64,000 bases of DNA from Ruixingdingia sedimenti (GCF_031432425.1 NZ_JAVKPH010000015.1:33034-97033); one strand, 5' to 3'. Positions 23,672 through 32,027 are shown, counted from the stretch's first letter. Notes: generated from the letters alone by a model not told the origin. Translations and numbers: made by a program.

Positions 23672-23908
23672 ATGGAAGGCGAACTCGCTCTGCTCGGCAA
23701 ATACATCGGCGCTGGCCTCGCGGCCTTCGGTCTGGGCGGCGCCGGCATCGGCGTGGGCAACATTGCCGGCAACTTCCTGGCCGGCGCCCTGCGCAACCCC
23801 TCGGCGGCCGCCAGCCAGACCGCGACGCTGTTCGTCGGCATCGCCTTTGCCGAAGCTCTGGGCATCTTCTCGTTCCTGATCGCCCTGCTGCTGATGTTCG
23901 CCGTCTGA
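23672..23908 (+). CDS. atpE: F0F1 ATP synthase subunit c
   Basis: A 78-residue hairpin of two membrane helices: the glycine-rich first helix (GLGGAGIGVGNIAGN), the polar loop RNPSA, and a second helix with the proton-binding Glu in FAEALGIF. A strong AAGGAG precedes it, fitting the high expression needed for the c-ring. A GC-rich stem-loop immediately follows the gene (23934-23955). Confidence 0.95.
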   Translation: MEGELALLGKYIGAGLAAFGLGGAGIGVGNIAGNFLAGALRNPSAAASQTATLFVGIAFAEALGIFSFLIALLLMFAV

Positions 23909-23933
23909 TCCAGGGCACCTTCCGAACGGATGC

Positions 23934-23955
23934 GGCGCCGGGATGACCCGGCGCC
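23934..23955 (+). promoter_or_regulatory. Stem-loop after atpE
   Basis: GGCGCCGGG-ATGA-CCCGGCGCC forms a perfect nine-base stem, followed by CTTT. Because the b' gene continues 37 bases later, it is more likely a partial terminator or an mRNA end stabiliser than a full stop, which would raise subunit c relative to the b subunits. Confidence 0.65.
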
Positions 23956-23991
23956 CTTTCCGGTCAAGAACGGTTCCGATGGAGGACTGAC

Positions 23992-24549
23992 ATGGCAGAA
24001 CATCCGATCCCCATCCTTGAAGAGGCCGCGGGCGTCTGCGTCGATGCGCATGGCGGCGCCATCGGTCTGCCGCAGCTTTGCGCGGATTGGGTTCCCAACC
24101 AGATCTTCTGGCTGGTGGTGGCGCTGGTCCTGATCTACCTGCTGCTGTCGCGCGTGGCGCTGCCCCGGATCGGGGCCGTTCTGGCCGAACGCAGGGGTTC
24201 GATCACCAGCGACATCGCCGCGGCGGAAGAACTGAAACTGAAGGCGCAGGAGGCCGAGGCGGCCTACAACCAGGCGCTCGCCGATGCCCGGGCCGAAGCC
24301 GCCCGCATCGTCGCGGCGGCCCGGGCGGACATCCAGGCCGATCTGGACGCCGCGACCGCCCTGGCGGATGCAGAGATCGCGGCCAAGGCCGCGGAATCCG
24401 AACGCCGCATTTCCGCGATCCGCGCCTCGGCGCTGGAAAGCGTGTCCGAGGTCGCCCGCGAGGCGACGCAGGACATCGTTGCCCTTCTGGGCGGCACGGC
24501 GGATGCGGCCGGCGTCACCGCGGCGGTGGCCGCGCGGGTGAAGGGGTGA
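23992..24549 (+). CDS. atpG: F0F1 ATP synthase subunit b'
   Basis: A 185-residue peripheral-stalk subunit: one transmembrane helix (VPNQIFWLVVALVLIYLLLS, about 34-53) followed by a long charged coiled coil rich in Ala and Glu. The extra N-terminal segment before the helix distinguishes b' from b. Alphaproteobacteria carry both b and b', which form a heterodimer. It is followed four bases later by atpF. Confidence 0.9.
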   Translation: MAEHPIPILEEAAGVCVDAHGGAIGLPQLCADWVPNQIFWLVVALVLIYLLLSRVALPRIGAVLAERRGSITSDIAAAEELKLKAQEAEAAYNQALADARAEAARIVAAARADIQADLDAATALADAEIAAKAAESERRISAIRASALESVSEVAREATQDIVALLGGTADAAGVTAAVAARVKG

Positions 24550-24553
24550 TCCG

Positions 24554-25114
24554 ATGCGTGCACTGATGCTTTCGGCGGCACTGTCGGCCATGGCCGCGCC
24601 GGCGCTTGCCGCCTCGGGACCGTTCTTCTCGCTCGGCAACACCAACTTCACGGTGCTAATCGCCTTCCTGATCTTCGTCGGCATCCTGCTTTACGTCAAG
24701 GTTCCGGCGAAACTCGGCGGGTTGCTCGACAAGCGCGCCGCGCAGATCAAGGCCGATCTGGAGGCCGCCCGCGCCCTGCGCGAAGAGGCCAAGGCGCTGC
24801 TGGCATCCTATGAACGCCGCCAGCGCGAGGTCAGCGAACAGGCCGACCGCATCGTCGCCAACGCCCGTACGGATGCGCTGGAGGCTGCTGCGACGGCGAA
24901 AGAGGATCTCAAGCGGTCCATCGCGCGCCGGCTGCAAGCGGCAGAGGAACAGATCGCCGCGGCCGAAGCCGCCGCCGTCCGCGAGGTGCGCGAACGTGCG
25001 GTCAGCGTCGCCATCGCGGCCTCGGCCGAATTGCTGGCGAAACAGATGACGCCGGCCCGCGCGAATGCGCTGGTCGATGCCTCCATCGCCGAAGTGGGCG
25101 CCAAGCTGCACTGA
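24554..25114 (+). CDS. atpF: F0F1 ATP synthase subunit b
   Basis: A 186-residue peripheral-stalk subunit. The first residues (MRALMLSAALSAMAAPALAA) look like a cleavable signal or an extra hydrophobic start; the membrane anchor NFTVLIAFLIFVGILLYVKV follows at about 34-53, then a long coiled coil. It is the last gene of the operon, ending before two hairpins. The F1 genes are not in this window. Confidence 0.92.
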   Translation: MRALMLSAALSAMAAPALAASGPFFSLGNTNFTVLIAFLIFVGILLYVKVPAKLGGLLDKRAAQIKADLEAARALREEAKALLASYERRQREVSEQADRIVANARTDALEAAATAKEDLKRSIARRLQAAEEQIAAAEAAAVREVRERAVSVAIAASAELLAKQMTPARANALVDASIAEVGAKLH

Positions 25115-25138
25115 GCCGCAGGGGCCAAAGCCAAAGGA

Positions 25139-25173
25139 AAAGCCCGGCCGCGAGGCCGGGCTTTCGCATTTTC
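25139..25173 (+). terminator. Rho-independent terminator of the atp operon
   Basis: AAAGCCCGGCC-GCGA-GGCCGGGCTTT is a perfect 11-base stem, followed by CGCATTTT, 24 bases after the atpF stop. Confidence 0.9.
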
Positions 25174-25184
25174 GGAAAAGGAAA

Positions 25185-25204
25185 GGCCGGCCCGCGGGCC
25201 GGCC
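25185..25204 (-). terminator. Terminator of the OmpA-family gene
   Basis: GGCCGGCCCGCGGGCCGGCC is a perfect 20-bp palindrome, followed on the minus strand by TTTCCTTTTCC and placed seven bases after the stop of the convergent lipoprotein gene. Confidence 0.75.
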
Positions 25205-25210
25205 CCGCGA

Positions 25211-25867
25211 TCAGCTGATCGGGCGGATGATGATTTCCACCCGCCGGTTCTGCGTCCGGCCCTCGGCGGTCAGGTTCGATGCCACCGGTTGATCTTCGCC
25301 CCGGCCATAGGCGGCCACGCGGCTCGACGGCACGCCCGCGCTGACCAGAACGCTGGCCACCGCGCTTGCGCGGCGCTGCGACAGATCCTGGTTGTAGCCG
25401 GCGCTGCCGGTGTTGTCGGTATGGCCGATCACCTCGACGCGCGTGTTGGGATATTGTTGCAGGTTGCGGGCCACGGCGCGCAGGTCGTTTTGCAGATCCG
25501 CCCGCACGGCGGCGCTGTCGGTGGCGAACAGGATGTCCTGCGGCATGGTCACGACCAGCTCGTTGCCGGTGTTGACGATGCCGATATTCGGGTTGCCCAC
25601 GTCGCGCCGCAGATCCGCTGCCTGCTGGTCGAGCGAGGTGCCGATGGCCCCGCCCACCGCCGCCCCGATGGCGGCCCCGGCCAGCGTCTTGAGCCCGCGG
25701 TCATGATGGCTGCCCGCCGAGGCGCCCACCGCGCCCCCGATCAGCGCGCCGGTCAGCGCCCCGGTCCGGGCCCGCTGGTTGTCGGGATTGCCCTGGGGAT
25801 AGGGGTCGCAGGCCGTCAGCAGGAATACGCCGGCGGTCGCGACGATCAGAGGGGTTTTCAATGCCAT
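25211..25867 (-). CDS. OmpA-family outer-membrane lipoprotein
   Basis: A 218-residue lipoprotein with lipobox LLTAC (Cys at about 20). A Gly/Ala-rich segment follows (ALIGGAVGASAGS, AAIGAAVGGAIGT; glycine-zipper type) that may insert in the membrane. The C-terminal half is an OmpA peptidoglycan-binding domain with EVIGHTDNTGSAGYNQDLSQ, then RRASAV and GRGEDQPVASN. It most resembles YiaD. It tethers the outer membrane to peptidoglycan. Confidence 0.9.
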   Translation of the reverse strand: MALKTPLIVATAGVFLLTACDPYPQGNPDNQRARTGALTGALIGGAVGASAGSHHDRGLKTLAGAAIGAAVGGAIGTSLDQQAADLRRDVGNPNIGIVNTGNELVVTMPQDILFATDSAAVRADLQNDLRAVARNLQQYPNTRVEVIGHTDNTGSAGYNQDLSQRRASAVASVLVSAGVPSSRVAAYGRGEDQPVASNLTAEGRTQNRRVEIIIRPIS

Positions 25868-25999
25868 GGTCGAGCCTCTCGTTGTTGCGCCGCCCCCCGG
25901 GATCGTCGTTCCGGGCGGGCCGCGGCGTTGCCGATGCCACTATATCAACACGATAGGCCCCGAATAGTTCCCGCCGGAAAACATGCGGTTTTCCGCCCA

Positions 26000-26842
26000 T
26001 CACGCCTGCGTGTGCGCGTCGGCCCGCGCGGCTTCCCAGGCCAGCATCGCGCGCTTGACCGGCAGGCCCCAGTGATAGCCGCCAAGCCCGCCCGACTTGC
26101 GCAGCGCGCGGTGGCAAGGGATGATCCAGCTGATCGGGTTGCGGCCCACGGCGGTGCCCACGGCGCGCACGGCGGCGGGATGGCCGATGGCGCGCGCGAT
26201 CTCGCTATAGGTCGTCACCTGGCCCGAGGGGATGCGCAACAGCGCCTCCCAGACCTTGATCTGGAAGGGGGCGCCGATCAGGTGCAGCGCGCCCCCGCGC
26301 CCGGCGAAGGCGGCCTCGACCAGCGGCGCCACCGCGCCCGGATCCTCGACAAACGCCGCCTGCGGCCAGCGCCCGCGCATGTCGGCCAGCGCGGCGTCGC
26401 GCCCGACCTCCTCGGCAAAGGCCAGACCGCAAAGCCCCCGGTCGGTCGCCATCGCCAGCGCCTCGCCGAAGGGCGTTTCGCACCAGCCCCACCGGATCAC
26501 CAGCCCCGCCCCGCCGCGCGCATAGTCGCCGGGGCTCATCGCCTCCCACCGCAGGAACAGATCGTGCAGCCGCCCGCTGCCCGACAGGCCGGTTTCCTGC
26601 GCGGTCTCCAGCACCGTGGCATGGCCGGCCAGCAGCGCCTTGGCATGGTCCAGCACCAGATATTGCTGGTAGCGTTTCGGCGACACGCCGACCCAGGCGG
26701 TGAAGATGCGCTGGAAATGCGCGGGGCTCATCCCCATCCGCGCCGCCAGCGCATCGAGCGACAACCCCGGCCCGGCGGCGTCCAGTTCCGCGATGGCCCG
26801 CGCCACGACGCGGTAGTGATAGGCCCGTTCCTGATCGTCCAT
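26000..26842 (-). CDS. AraC-HTH / methylated-DNA-cysteine methyltransferase fusion (Ada-like)
   Basis: A 280-residue protein. An AraC-type HTH is at about 15-110 (LSLDALAARMGMSPAHFQRI), and an O6-alkylguanine methyltransferase fills the rest, with the acceptor Cys in the IPCHRAL motif near residue 250. The N-terminal zinc/methylphosphotriester domain of full Ada is absent. It repairs O6-methylguanine irreversibly and may regulate its own gene. The ATG at 26842 gives the conserved N-terminus; the region upstream holds hairpin repeats. Confidence 0.88.
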   Translation of the reverse strand: MDDQERAYHYRVVARAIAELDAAGPGLSLDALAARMGMSPAHFQRIFTAWVGVSPKRYQQYLVLDHAKALLAGHATVLETAQETGLSGSGRLHDLFLRWEAMSPGDYARGGAGLVIRWGWCETPFGEALAMATDRGLCGLAFAEEVGRDAALADMRGRWPQAAFVEDPGAVAPLVEAAFAGRGGALHLIGAPFQIKVWEALLRIPSGQVTTYSEIARAIGHPAAVRAVGTAVGRNPISWIIPCHRALRKSGGLGGYHWGLPVKRAMLAWEAARADAHTQA

Positions 26843-26886
26843 GTCGCCGTCCTGCTTCATCTTGCCCGAAATACTCTCGGGGGTTT

Positions 26887-26958
26887 CCAAAGGGGGTGGA
26901 AAACCCCCTTTGGCGGGGGGTGCCGGCTGGTGCGCCACTGGTTCAAGAACCAGCCGGC
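26887..26958. repeat. Pair of hairpins between divergent ada-like and nth genes
   Basis: CCAAAGGGGG (26887-26896) pairs with CCCCCTTTGG (26904-26913). GCCGGCTGG (26922-26930) pairs with CCAGCCGGC (26950-26958), with an alternative inner palindrome CTGGTTCAAGAACCAG. Such GC-rich elements in a promoter region are unusual; function unknown. Confidence 0.6.
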
Positions 26959-27065
26959 GCGGGGGCTGGCCCCCCGCTGGTCCTCCACTCTAGCCCCGCC
27001 ACCGCCGCCCCGCGACCCGGATTTTGCGCATTGCCCGCAGCACCATTCCGGGGCATAGCGCCCCT

Positions 27066-27710
27066 ATGGCCACGCAGCGCGATTACCATACCGTCAAGGC
27101 GATCTTCACCCGCTTCCACGCGCTGGAACCGGAACCGAAGGGCGAACTGCACCACACCAACGCCTTCACCCTGCTGGTCGCGGTGGCGCTGTCGGCGCAG
27201 GCGACCGACGTGGGCGTGAACAAGGCCACGAAACGGCTGTTCGAGATAGCGGACACGCCCGAAAAGATGCTCGCGCTCGGCGAGGAGGCGCTGGTCGAAC
27301 ATATCAGGACCATCGGCCTTTACCGCAACAAGGCGAAGAACGTGATGCGGCTGTCGCGCATTCTGGTGGACGATTACGGCGGCGAGGTGCCGTCCTCGCG
27401 CGCCGCGCTGCAATCGCTGCCGGGCGTCGGGCGCAAGACCGCGAATGTGGTGCTGAACATGTGGTGGCGGGTGCCCGCGCAGGCGGTGGACACGCATATC
27501 TTCCGCGTCGGCAACCGCACCGGCATCTGCCCGGGCCGCGATGTCGATGCCGTGGAACGCGCGATAGAGGACAACATCCCCGCCGAGTTCCAGCAGCACG
27601 CCCATCACTGGCTGATCCTGCACGGCCGCTACATCTGCGTGGCGCGCAAGCCGAAATGCGGCATCTGCCCGATCGAAGATCTCTGCCCCTACGAGGACAA
27701 GACCCTATGA
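27066..27710 (+). CDS. nth: Endonuclease III
   Basis: A 214-residue DNA glycosylase/AP lyase for oxidised pyrimidines. The helix-hairpin-helix LPGVGRKTANVVLN contains the catalytic Lys, VDTHIFRV contains the catalytic Asp, and four Cys at the C-terminus (C-x6-C-x2-C-x5-C: CVARKPKCGICPIEDLC) bind the iron-sulfur cluster. Its stop overlaps the adenosine kinase start (ATGA). The family length is about 211. Confidence 0.95.
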   Translation: MATQRDYHTVKAIFTRFHALEPEPKGELHHTNAFTLLVAVALSAQATDVGVNKATKRLFEIADTPEKMLALGEEALVEHIRTIGLYRNKAKNVMRLSRILVDDYGGEVPSSRAALQSLPGVGRKTANVVLNMWWRVPAQAVDTHIFRVGNRTGICPGRDVDAVERAIEDNIPAEFQQHAHHWLILHGRYICVARKPKCGICPIEDLCPYEDKTL

Positions 27711-28690
27711 CCCATCAGGTTGTCGGCATCGGAAACGCCATCGTCGACGTGCTGGCCAGCACCGGCGACGGTTTTCTGGAACAGAGCGGCATCGCCAAGG
27801 GCGTGATGCAGCTGATCGCGCGCGACCGGGCGGAAACGCTTTACGCCGCGATGGCGGAGCGGACGGAGGCGCCGGGCGGATCGGTCGCCAATACCATCGC
27901 CGGGCTTGGCAACCTCGGGCTTTCCACCGCCTTCATCGGGCGGGTGGCGGATGATGCGCTCGGCCGGTTCTACATGGCCTCGATGGCGGCCGAAGGGACG
28001 GCCTTTCCCAACCCGCCGGTGGCGGGGGCGGAGCTGCCCACCTCGCGCTGCATGATCTTCGTGACGCCGGATGGCGAGCGGTCGATGAACACCTATCTCG
28101 GCATTTCCGCCGAGCTTGGCCCCGACGACGTGGATGCGGCCGTGCCCGCGGGGGCCGGGATCCTGTTTCTTGAGGGCTACCTTTTCGACAAGGACAAGGG
28201 GAAAGAGGCATTCCACAAGGCCGCGCGGGCCTGCCGGGCGGGGGGCGGGCGCGCGGGGGTGACGCTTTCCGACCCGTTCTGCGTCGACCGCCACCGGGCG
28301 GATTTCCGGCGGCTGGCGGGGGAACTCGATTACGTCATCGGCAACGAACATGAATGGCAATCGCTCTACCAGACCGACACGCTGGACGACGCGCTGGCGA
28401 TCGCGGCGGCGGCCTGCCCGCTGGTGGTCTGCACCCGTTCGGGCGCCGATGTGGTGCTGATCGGCGAAGGCCGGCGGGTCGAGGTGCCGGTGCACCGCGT
28501 GGTGCCGGTGGATGCGACCGGCGCGGGCGACCAGTTCGCGGCCGGGTTCCTCTACGGGCTGGCGACGGGTCAGCCGCTGGAGGCCGCGGGCCGTATGGGC
28601 TGCATCGCCGCGGCCGAGGTCATCACCCATTTCGGCGCCCGGCCCGAGGCCGATGTGCTGGCGCTGTTCCGGGCGCACGGGCTGGTCTGA
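27707..28690 (+). CDS. PfkB-family kinase, adenosine kinase type
   Basis: A 327-residue ribokinase-fold enzyme. GIGNAIVDVLA at the N-terminus, the substrate motif GGSVANTIAGLGNLG, and the PfkB signature VDATGAGDQFAAGFLYGL near residue 268 with the catalytic Asp. The sequence resembles bacterial adenosine/nucleoside kinases of Rhizobiales and Rhodobacterales. It is translationally coupled to nth. It probably phosphorylates adenosine to AMP in purine salvage. Confidence 0.85.
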   Translation: MTHQVVGIGNAIVDVLASTGDGFLEQSGIAKGVMQLIARDRAETLYAAMAERTEAPGGSVANTIAGLGNLGLSTAFIGRVADDALGRFYMASMAAEGTAFPNPPVAGAELPTSRCMIFVTPDGERSMNTYLGISAELGPDDVDAAVPAGAGILFLEGYLFDKDKGKEAFHKAARACRAGGGRAGVTLSDPFCVDRHRADFRRLAGELDYVIGNEHEWQSLYQTDTLDDALAIAAAACPLVVCTRSGADVVLIGEGRRVEVPVHRVVPVDATGAGDQFAAGFLYGLATGQPLEAAGRMGCIAAAEVITHFGARPEADVLALFRAHGLV

Positions 28691-28697
28691 GCGTCCT

Positions 28698-28749
28698 CAA
28701 ATATCCTCAGGGGGTGAATTGGCGCAGCCAAGAGGGGGCAGAATGCCCC
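28698..28749. repeat. Inverted copy of the 52-bp repeat with an orphan family-1 arm
   Basis: It is the reverse complement of 12760-12811 without a mismatch. It starts with AAATATCCTCAGGGGGTGAA and includes the hairpin GGGGGCA-GAA-TGCCCCC. It begins eight bases after the kinase stop and may end its transcript. The GTCCTCAAATATCC at 28693-28706 is the right arm of family 1 with no partner. Confidence 0.75.
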
Positions 28750-28781
28750 CGGTGCCGGTCGACGCGGATGTGGCGGCAATA

Positions 28782-28822
28782 ATTTGATCAAATATTGACT
28801 CCGCCGCGCCGATCCCTATCCT
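28782..28822 (+). promoter_or_regulatory. Palindrome and promoter upstream of the class III aminotransferase
   Basis: The perfect 12-bp palindrome ATTTGATCAAAT (28782-28793) abuts TTGACT (28795-28800), with TATCCT 16 bases later (28817-28822). This AT-rich island in a very GC-rich genome looks like a regulated promoter. The half-site spacing does not fit FNR (TTGAT-N4-ATCAA). The regulator is unknown. Confidence 0.6.
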
Positions 28823-28886
28823 TACCGTAACCGCCGCGCCGCCCCTTTCGGGGGCCTCCCGGCGTTTCCAGCCGGAAGAGGCCATC

Positions 28887-30284
28887 ATGACCGCGATCAC
28901 CAACCACATGCCGACGGCAGAGCTTCAGGCGCTCGACGCCGCGCATCACCTGCATCCCTTCACCGATACCGCGGCCCTTGCCCGCAAGGGCGCGCGGGTG
29001 ATCACCCAGGGCGAAGGCGTCTGGCTGACCGATTCAGAGGGCCACCGGATCCTCGACGGGATGGCGGGGCTGTGGTGCGTGAACTTGGGCTACGGACGCG
29101 AGGAACTGGCCGAAACCGCGGCGCGGCAGATGCGCGAGTTGTGCTATTACAACACCTTCTTCCAGACCACCCATGTGCCCGCCATCGCGCTGGCGGCAAA
29201 GATCGCGGAACTGGCGCCGGGCGACCTGAACCACGTGTTCTACGCCGGGTCCGGGTCCGAGGCGAACGACACCAACATCCGCCTTGTCCGCCACTACTGG
29301 GCCGCCAGGGGCAAGCCCGACAAGACCGTGATCATCGGCCGCCGGAACGGCTATCACGGGTCGACCATGGGCGGGGCCTCGCTTGGCGGCATGTCGGCGA
29401 TGCACAGGCAGGGCGGGCTGCCGATCCCCGGCATCGCGCATATCGGCCAGCCGGACTGGTGGTCCGAGGGTGGCGAGATGACGCCCGGCGACTTCGGCCT
29501 GATGCGCGCGCGGGAACTGGAGGCGAAGATCCTCGAACTGGGCGAGGACCGCGTGGCAGCCTTCATCGCCGAGCCCGTCCAGGGCGCGGGCGGGGTGATC
29601 GTGGCGCCAGAGACCTACTGGCCCGAGGTGCAACGGATCTGCGACAAATACGAGATCCTGTTGATCGCGGACGAGGTGATCACCGGCTTCGGGCGCACCG
29701 GCAACTGGTTCGGCAGCCAGACCATGGGGATCCGCCCGCATATCATGACCATCGCCAAGGGCCTGTCCTCGGGCTATGTGCCCATCGGCGGGTCCATCGT
29801 CTGCGACGAGGTGGCGGCAACCGTCGCCGCGGCGGGCGAATTCGCGCATGGCTATACCTATTCCGGCCATCCCGTCGCCGCCGCGGTGGCGCTGGAAAAC
29901 CTGCGCATCCTGCAGGAGGACGGCGTGATCGACCATGTGCGCGATGTCGCCCATCCCTATCTGGCCGAACGCTGGCAGGCGCTGGCGGATCACCCGCTGG
30001 TGGGCGAGGCGAAGCTGGTGGGGCTGATGGGCTCCATCGCGCTGACGCCCGACAAGGCGAAACGGGCGCGGTTCGCGTCCGAGGCCGGCACCGTGGGCCT
30101 GCGCGCGCGGGAACGCTGTTTCGCCAACGATCTGGTGATGCGCCATGTCGGCGACCGGATGATCATCGCCCCGCCGCTGGTGATCCGGCCGGAAGAGATC
30201 GACGTGCTGATCGACCGCGCGCGCAAATCGCTGGACGAGACCTATGCCGCGATCAAGGCCGACGGATTGCTGCGCGCGGCCTGA
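28887..30284 (+). CDS. Class III PLP aminotransferase (putrescine/omega-amino acid:pyruvate type)
   Basis: A 465-residue aminotransferase. The PLP phosphate site YAGSGSEANDTNIRLVRHYW, the stretch FIAEPVQGAGGVI, the Asp in LLIADEVITGFGRTG, and the Schiff-base lysine in TIAKGLSSGYVPIGG near residue 290 are all visible. The sequence resembles SpuC (putrescine:pyruvate aminotransferase) and omega-transaminases well known from Rhodobacteraceae. It probably catabolises polyamines or omega-amino acids. A single-gene unit with its own promoter. Confidence 0.87.
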   Translation: MTAITNHMPTAELQALDAAHHLHPFTDTAALARKGARVITQGEGVWLTDSEGHRILDGMAGLWCVNLGYGREELAETAARQMRELCYYNTFFQTTHVPAIALAAKIAELAPGDLNHVFYAGSGSEANDTNIRLVRHYWAARGKPDKTVIIGRRNGYHGSTMGGASLGGMSAMHRQGGLPIPGIAHIGQPDWWSEGGEMTPGDFGLMRARELEAKILELGEDRVAAFIAEPVQGAGGVIVAPETYWPEVQRICDKYEILLIADEVITGFGRTGNWFGSQTMGIRPHIMTIAKGLSSGYVPIGGSIVCDEVAATVAAAGEFAHGYTYSGHPVAAAVALENLRILQEDGVIDHVRDVAHPYLAERWQALADHPLVGEAKLVGLMGSIALTPDKAKRARFASEAGTVGLRARERCFANDLVMRHVGDRMIIAPPLVIRPEEIDVLIDRARKSLDETYAAIKADGLLRAA

Positions 30285-30318
30285 GGCGGGGATGCCGGGG
30301 CAAAGCCCCGGCCCCGGC

Positions 30319-31056
30319 TCACTGGGCCAGATAGCCGCCGTCGACCGGCAGTTCCGCGCCGGTGATATAGCGCGCCTCGTCCGAGGCGAGGAACAGCACC
30401 GCATTCGCGATGTCCTCGGGTTCGCCCGTGCGGCCGGCGGGGATGCGGTCCAGCATCCGCTTGCGGCCCTCGGGGTCGTTCTTGGACATGGAGTTGCGCA
30501 TCGGCGTCATCACGCCCGGATGCACCGTGTTCACCCGGATCCCCTGCGGCGCGTATTGCTGCGCGGTGTTCAGCGTCAGCGTGCGCACCGCGCCCTTGGA
30601 CGCGCCATAGCCGGGGTGCAGGCTCATCCCCACCTGGGCCGAGATCGAGCCGATGTTCACGATCGCCCCGCCGCCCTGACCCACCATCTGCGGCACCACC
30701 GCGCGGGTGCCGAGGAAGGCGGATTTCGCGTTGATCCCCATCACCCGGTCCCAGGTCGCCAGATCCAGCACGTCGAGCGTGCCGGGCCCGGTGCCGGCGT
30801 TGTTGACCAGGATGTCCACCCGGCCCCATTGCGCCACCACATCGGCCACCACCGCGGCCCACGCGGGTTCGTCCGTCACGTCCAGCCGGCGGAACATCGC
30901 TCCGCCGCCGAGCGATGCCGCTATGGCCTTGCCCTCATCCTCGAGAATGTCGCACAGGCAGACCTTCGCCCCTTCCTGCGCGAACCGCCGCGCGGTGGCG
31001 GCGCCAAAGCCCGACGCCGCCCCGGTGACGATCGCCACCTTGCCTTCCAGTCGCAT
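30319..31056 (-). CDS. SDR-family oxidoreductase
   Basis: A 245-residue classical SDR: VTGAASGFGAATARRFA at 10-26, NNAGTGPGT, catalytic Ser in NIGSISAQVG and YGASK. The start at 31056 has AAGGAG upstream. It is followed at the 3' end by the convergent aminotransferase and preceded by the GST gene, with which it may be co-transcribed. Substrate unknown. Confidence 0.85.
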   Translation of the reverse strand: MRLEGKVAIVTGAASGFGAATARRFAQEGAKVCLCDILEDEGKAIAASLGGGAMFRRLDVTDEPAWAAVVADVVAQWGRVDILVNNAGTGPGTLDVLDLATWDRVMGINAKSAFLGTRAVVPQMVGQGGGAIVNIGSISAQVGMSLHPGYGASKGAVRTLTLNTAQQYAPQGIRVNTVHPGVMTPMRNSMSKNDPEGRKRMLDRIPAGRTGEPEDIANAVLFLASDEARYITGAELPVDGGYLAQ

Positions 31057-31095
31057 CCTGTTCTCCTTCGCGTGACTGTCCATGGCCGTCCGGGT

Positions 31096-31812
31096 TCACC
31101 GGACCAATGTGTGTTTCGCCAGTTCCTCGAACGGATAGGCCACGCCCTGCCGTTCGTTGCGCCCGTAGGGGGTGGCGATGGCGAGGTTGCGGGCAAAGGC
31201 CGCCGCGACCGCCGGCCGCGCCTCGATCGCCTCGCGCCAGCGGGTGACGTTGGGGCGGTCTTCGGGCGTGCCGAGTTTCAGATAGCGCAGCCAGGGGAAG
31301 CAGGCGATGTCGGCGATGGAATAGTCGTCCCCCGCCAGATAGGGGGCCTGCGCCAGCCGGCGTTCCATCACATCCACGCAGGCATCGAGCATCTTGGCAT
31401 AGCGCGCCTGCGGATAGCCCAGATCCACCCCGGGGGCAAGCCGCGGCGCATACATGTGAAAATGCCAGTATTGCCCGCCCATGGGGCCGATATTGGCCAT
31501 CTGCCAGAACAGCCACTGCATCGCCGCGCTGCGGGCGCGCGGCGCGACGGGCAGCAGGCGGCCGGTCTTTTCGGCCAGATACTGGAGGATGGCGCCTGAT
31601 TCGATCACGGTGAACGGTTCGCCCCCGTCCTGCGGCGCGTGGTCGCGCAGGATCGGCACCTTGGCCGTCACCGCGCCGCCCAGGCGCGCCGGGTCGAACT
31701 GGTCGCCGCGGCTGAGATCGACAAAGACGGGGCTGTAGTCCAGTCCCATTTCTTCCAGCGCGATCATGACCTTATAGACGTTCGGGCTGGAGGAATAGAA
31801 AAGCTCTAGCAT
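31096..31812 (-). CDS. Glutathione S-transferase family protein
   Basis: A 238-residue GST. The N-terminal thioredoxin-fold domain includes FYSSSPNVYKVMIALEEMGL and the glutathione motif VIESGAILQYLAEKTGRLLP; the all-helical domain follows from about residue 95. It resembles the YghU/YfcG disulfide-reductase-like group. AGAGGA precedes the ATG. Its 3' end is 40 bases from the SDR start. Confidence 0.85.
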   Translation of the reverse strand: MLELFYSSSPNVYKVMIALEEMGLDYSPVFVDLSRGDQFDPARLGGAVTAKVPILRDHAPQDGGEPFTVIESGAILQYLAEKTGRLLPVAPRARSAAMQWLFWQMANIGPMGGQYWHFHMYAPRLAPGVDLGYPQARYAKMLDACVDVMERRLAQAPYLAGDDYSIADIACFPWLRYLKLGTPEDRPNVTRWREAIEARPAVAAAFARNLAIATPYGRNERQGVAYPFEELAKHTLVR

Positions 31813-31938
31813 CGGATCCTCTGCGATGGCGGCCCGGCGGGGCGGATATGCGGCGCCATCCTGCCGCCCCCGCCCGCCCCGCCGCAGCCCCCTTTGCGGG
31901 GACAGAACCGGCGGAAAACCGGCATTTCGGACTCCGAT

Positions 31939-31952
31939 TTGATTTCAGTCAA
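31939..31952. promoter_or_regulatory. FNR/NNR-type box upstream of nosR
   Basis: TTGATTTCAGTCAA matches TTGAT-N4-ATCAA with a single mismatch. Centred at about 31945.5, a class II FNR-type start near 31987 would place the transcript just ahead of the candidate nosR start codons. Control of nos by FNR or NnrR/Dnr under low oxygen and NO is well established in this group. Confidence 0.78.
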
Positions 31953-32027
31953 AGCCGGGCGCTCGCCATATGGGTATGGATGAGGCACATTCGGATGGTC
32001 CCTGCCATCGTCTCTGTGGTGCGCCAA

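Noticed and set aside
28782..28793. ATTTGATCAAAT as an FNR site
   Set aside because: FNR half-sites need TTGAT-N4-ATCAA; here the halves overlap with no spacer.
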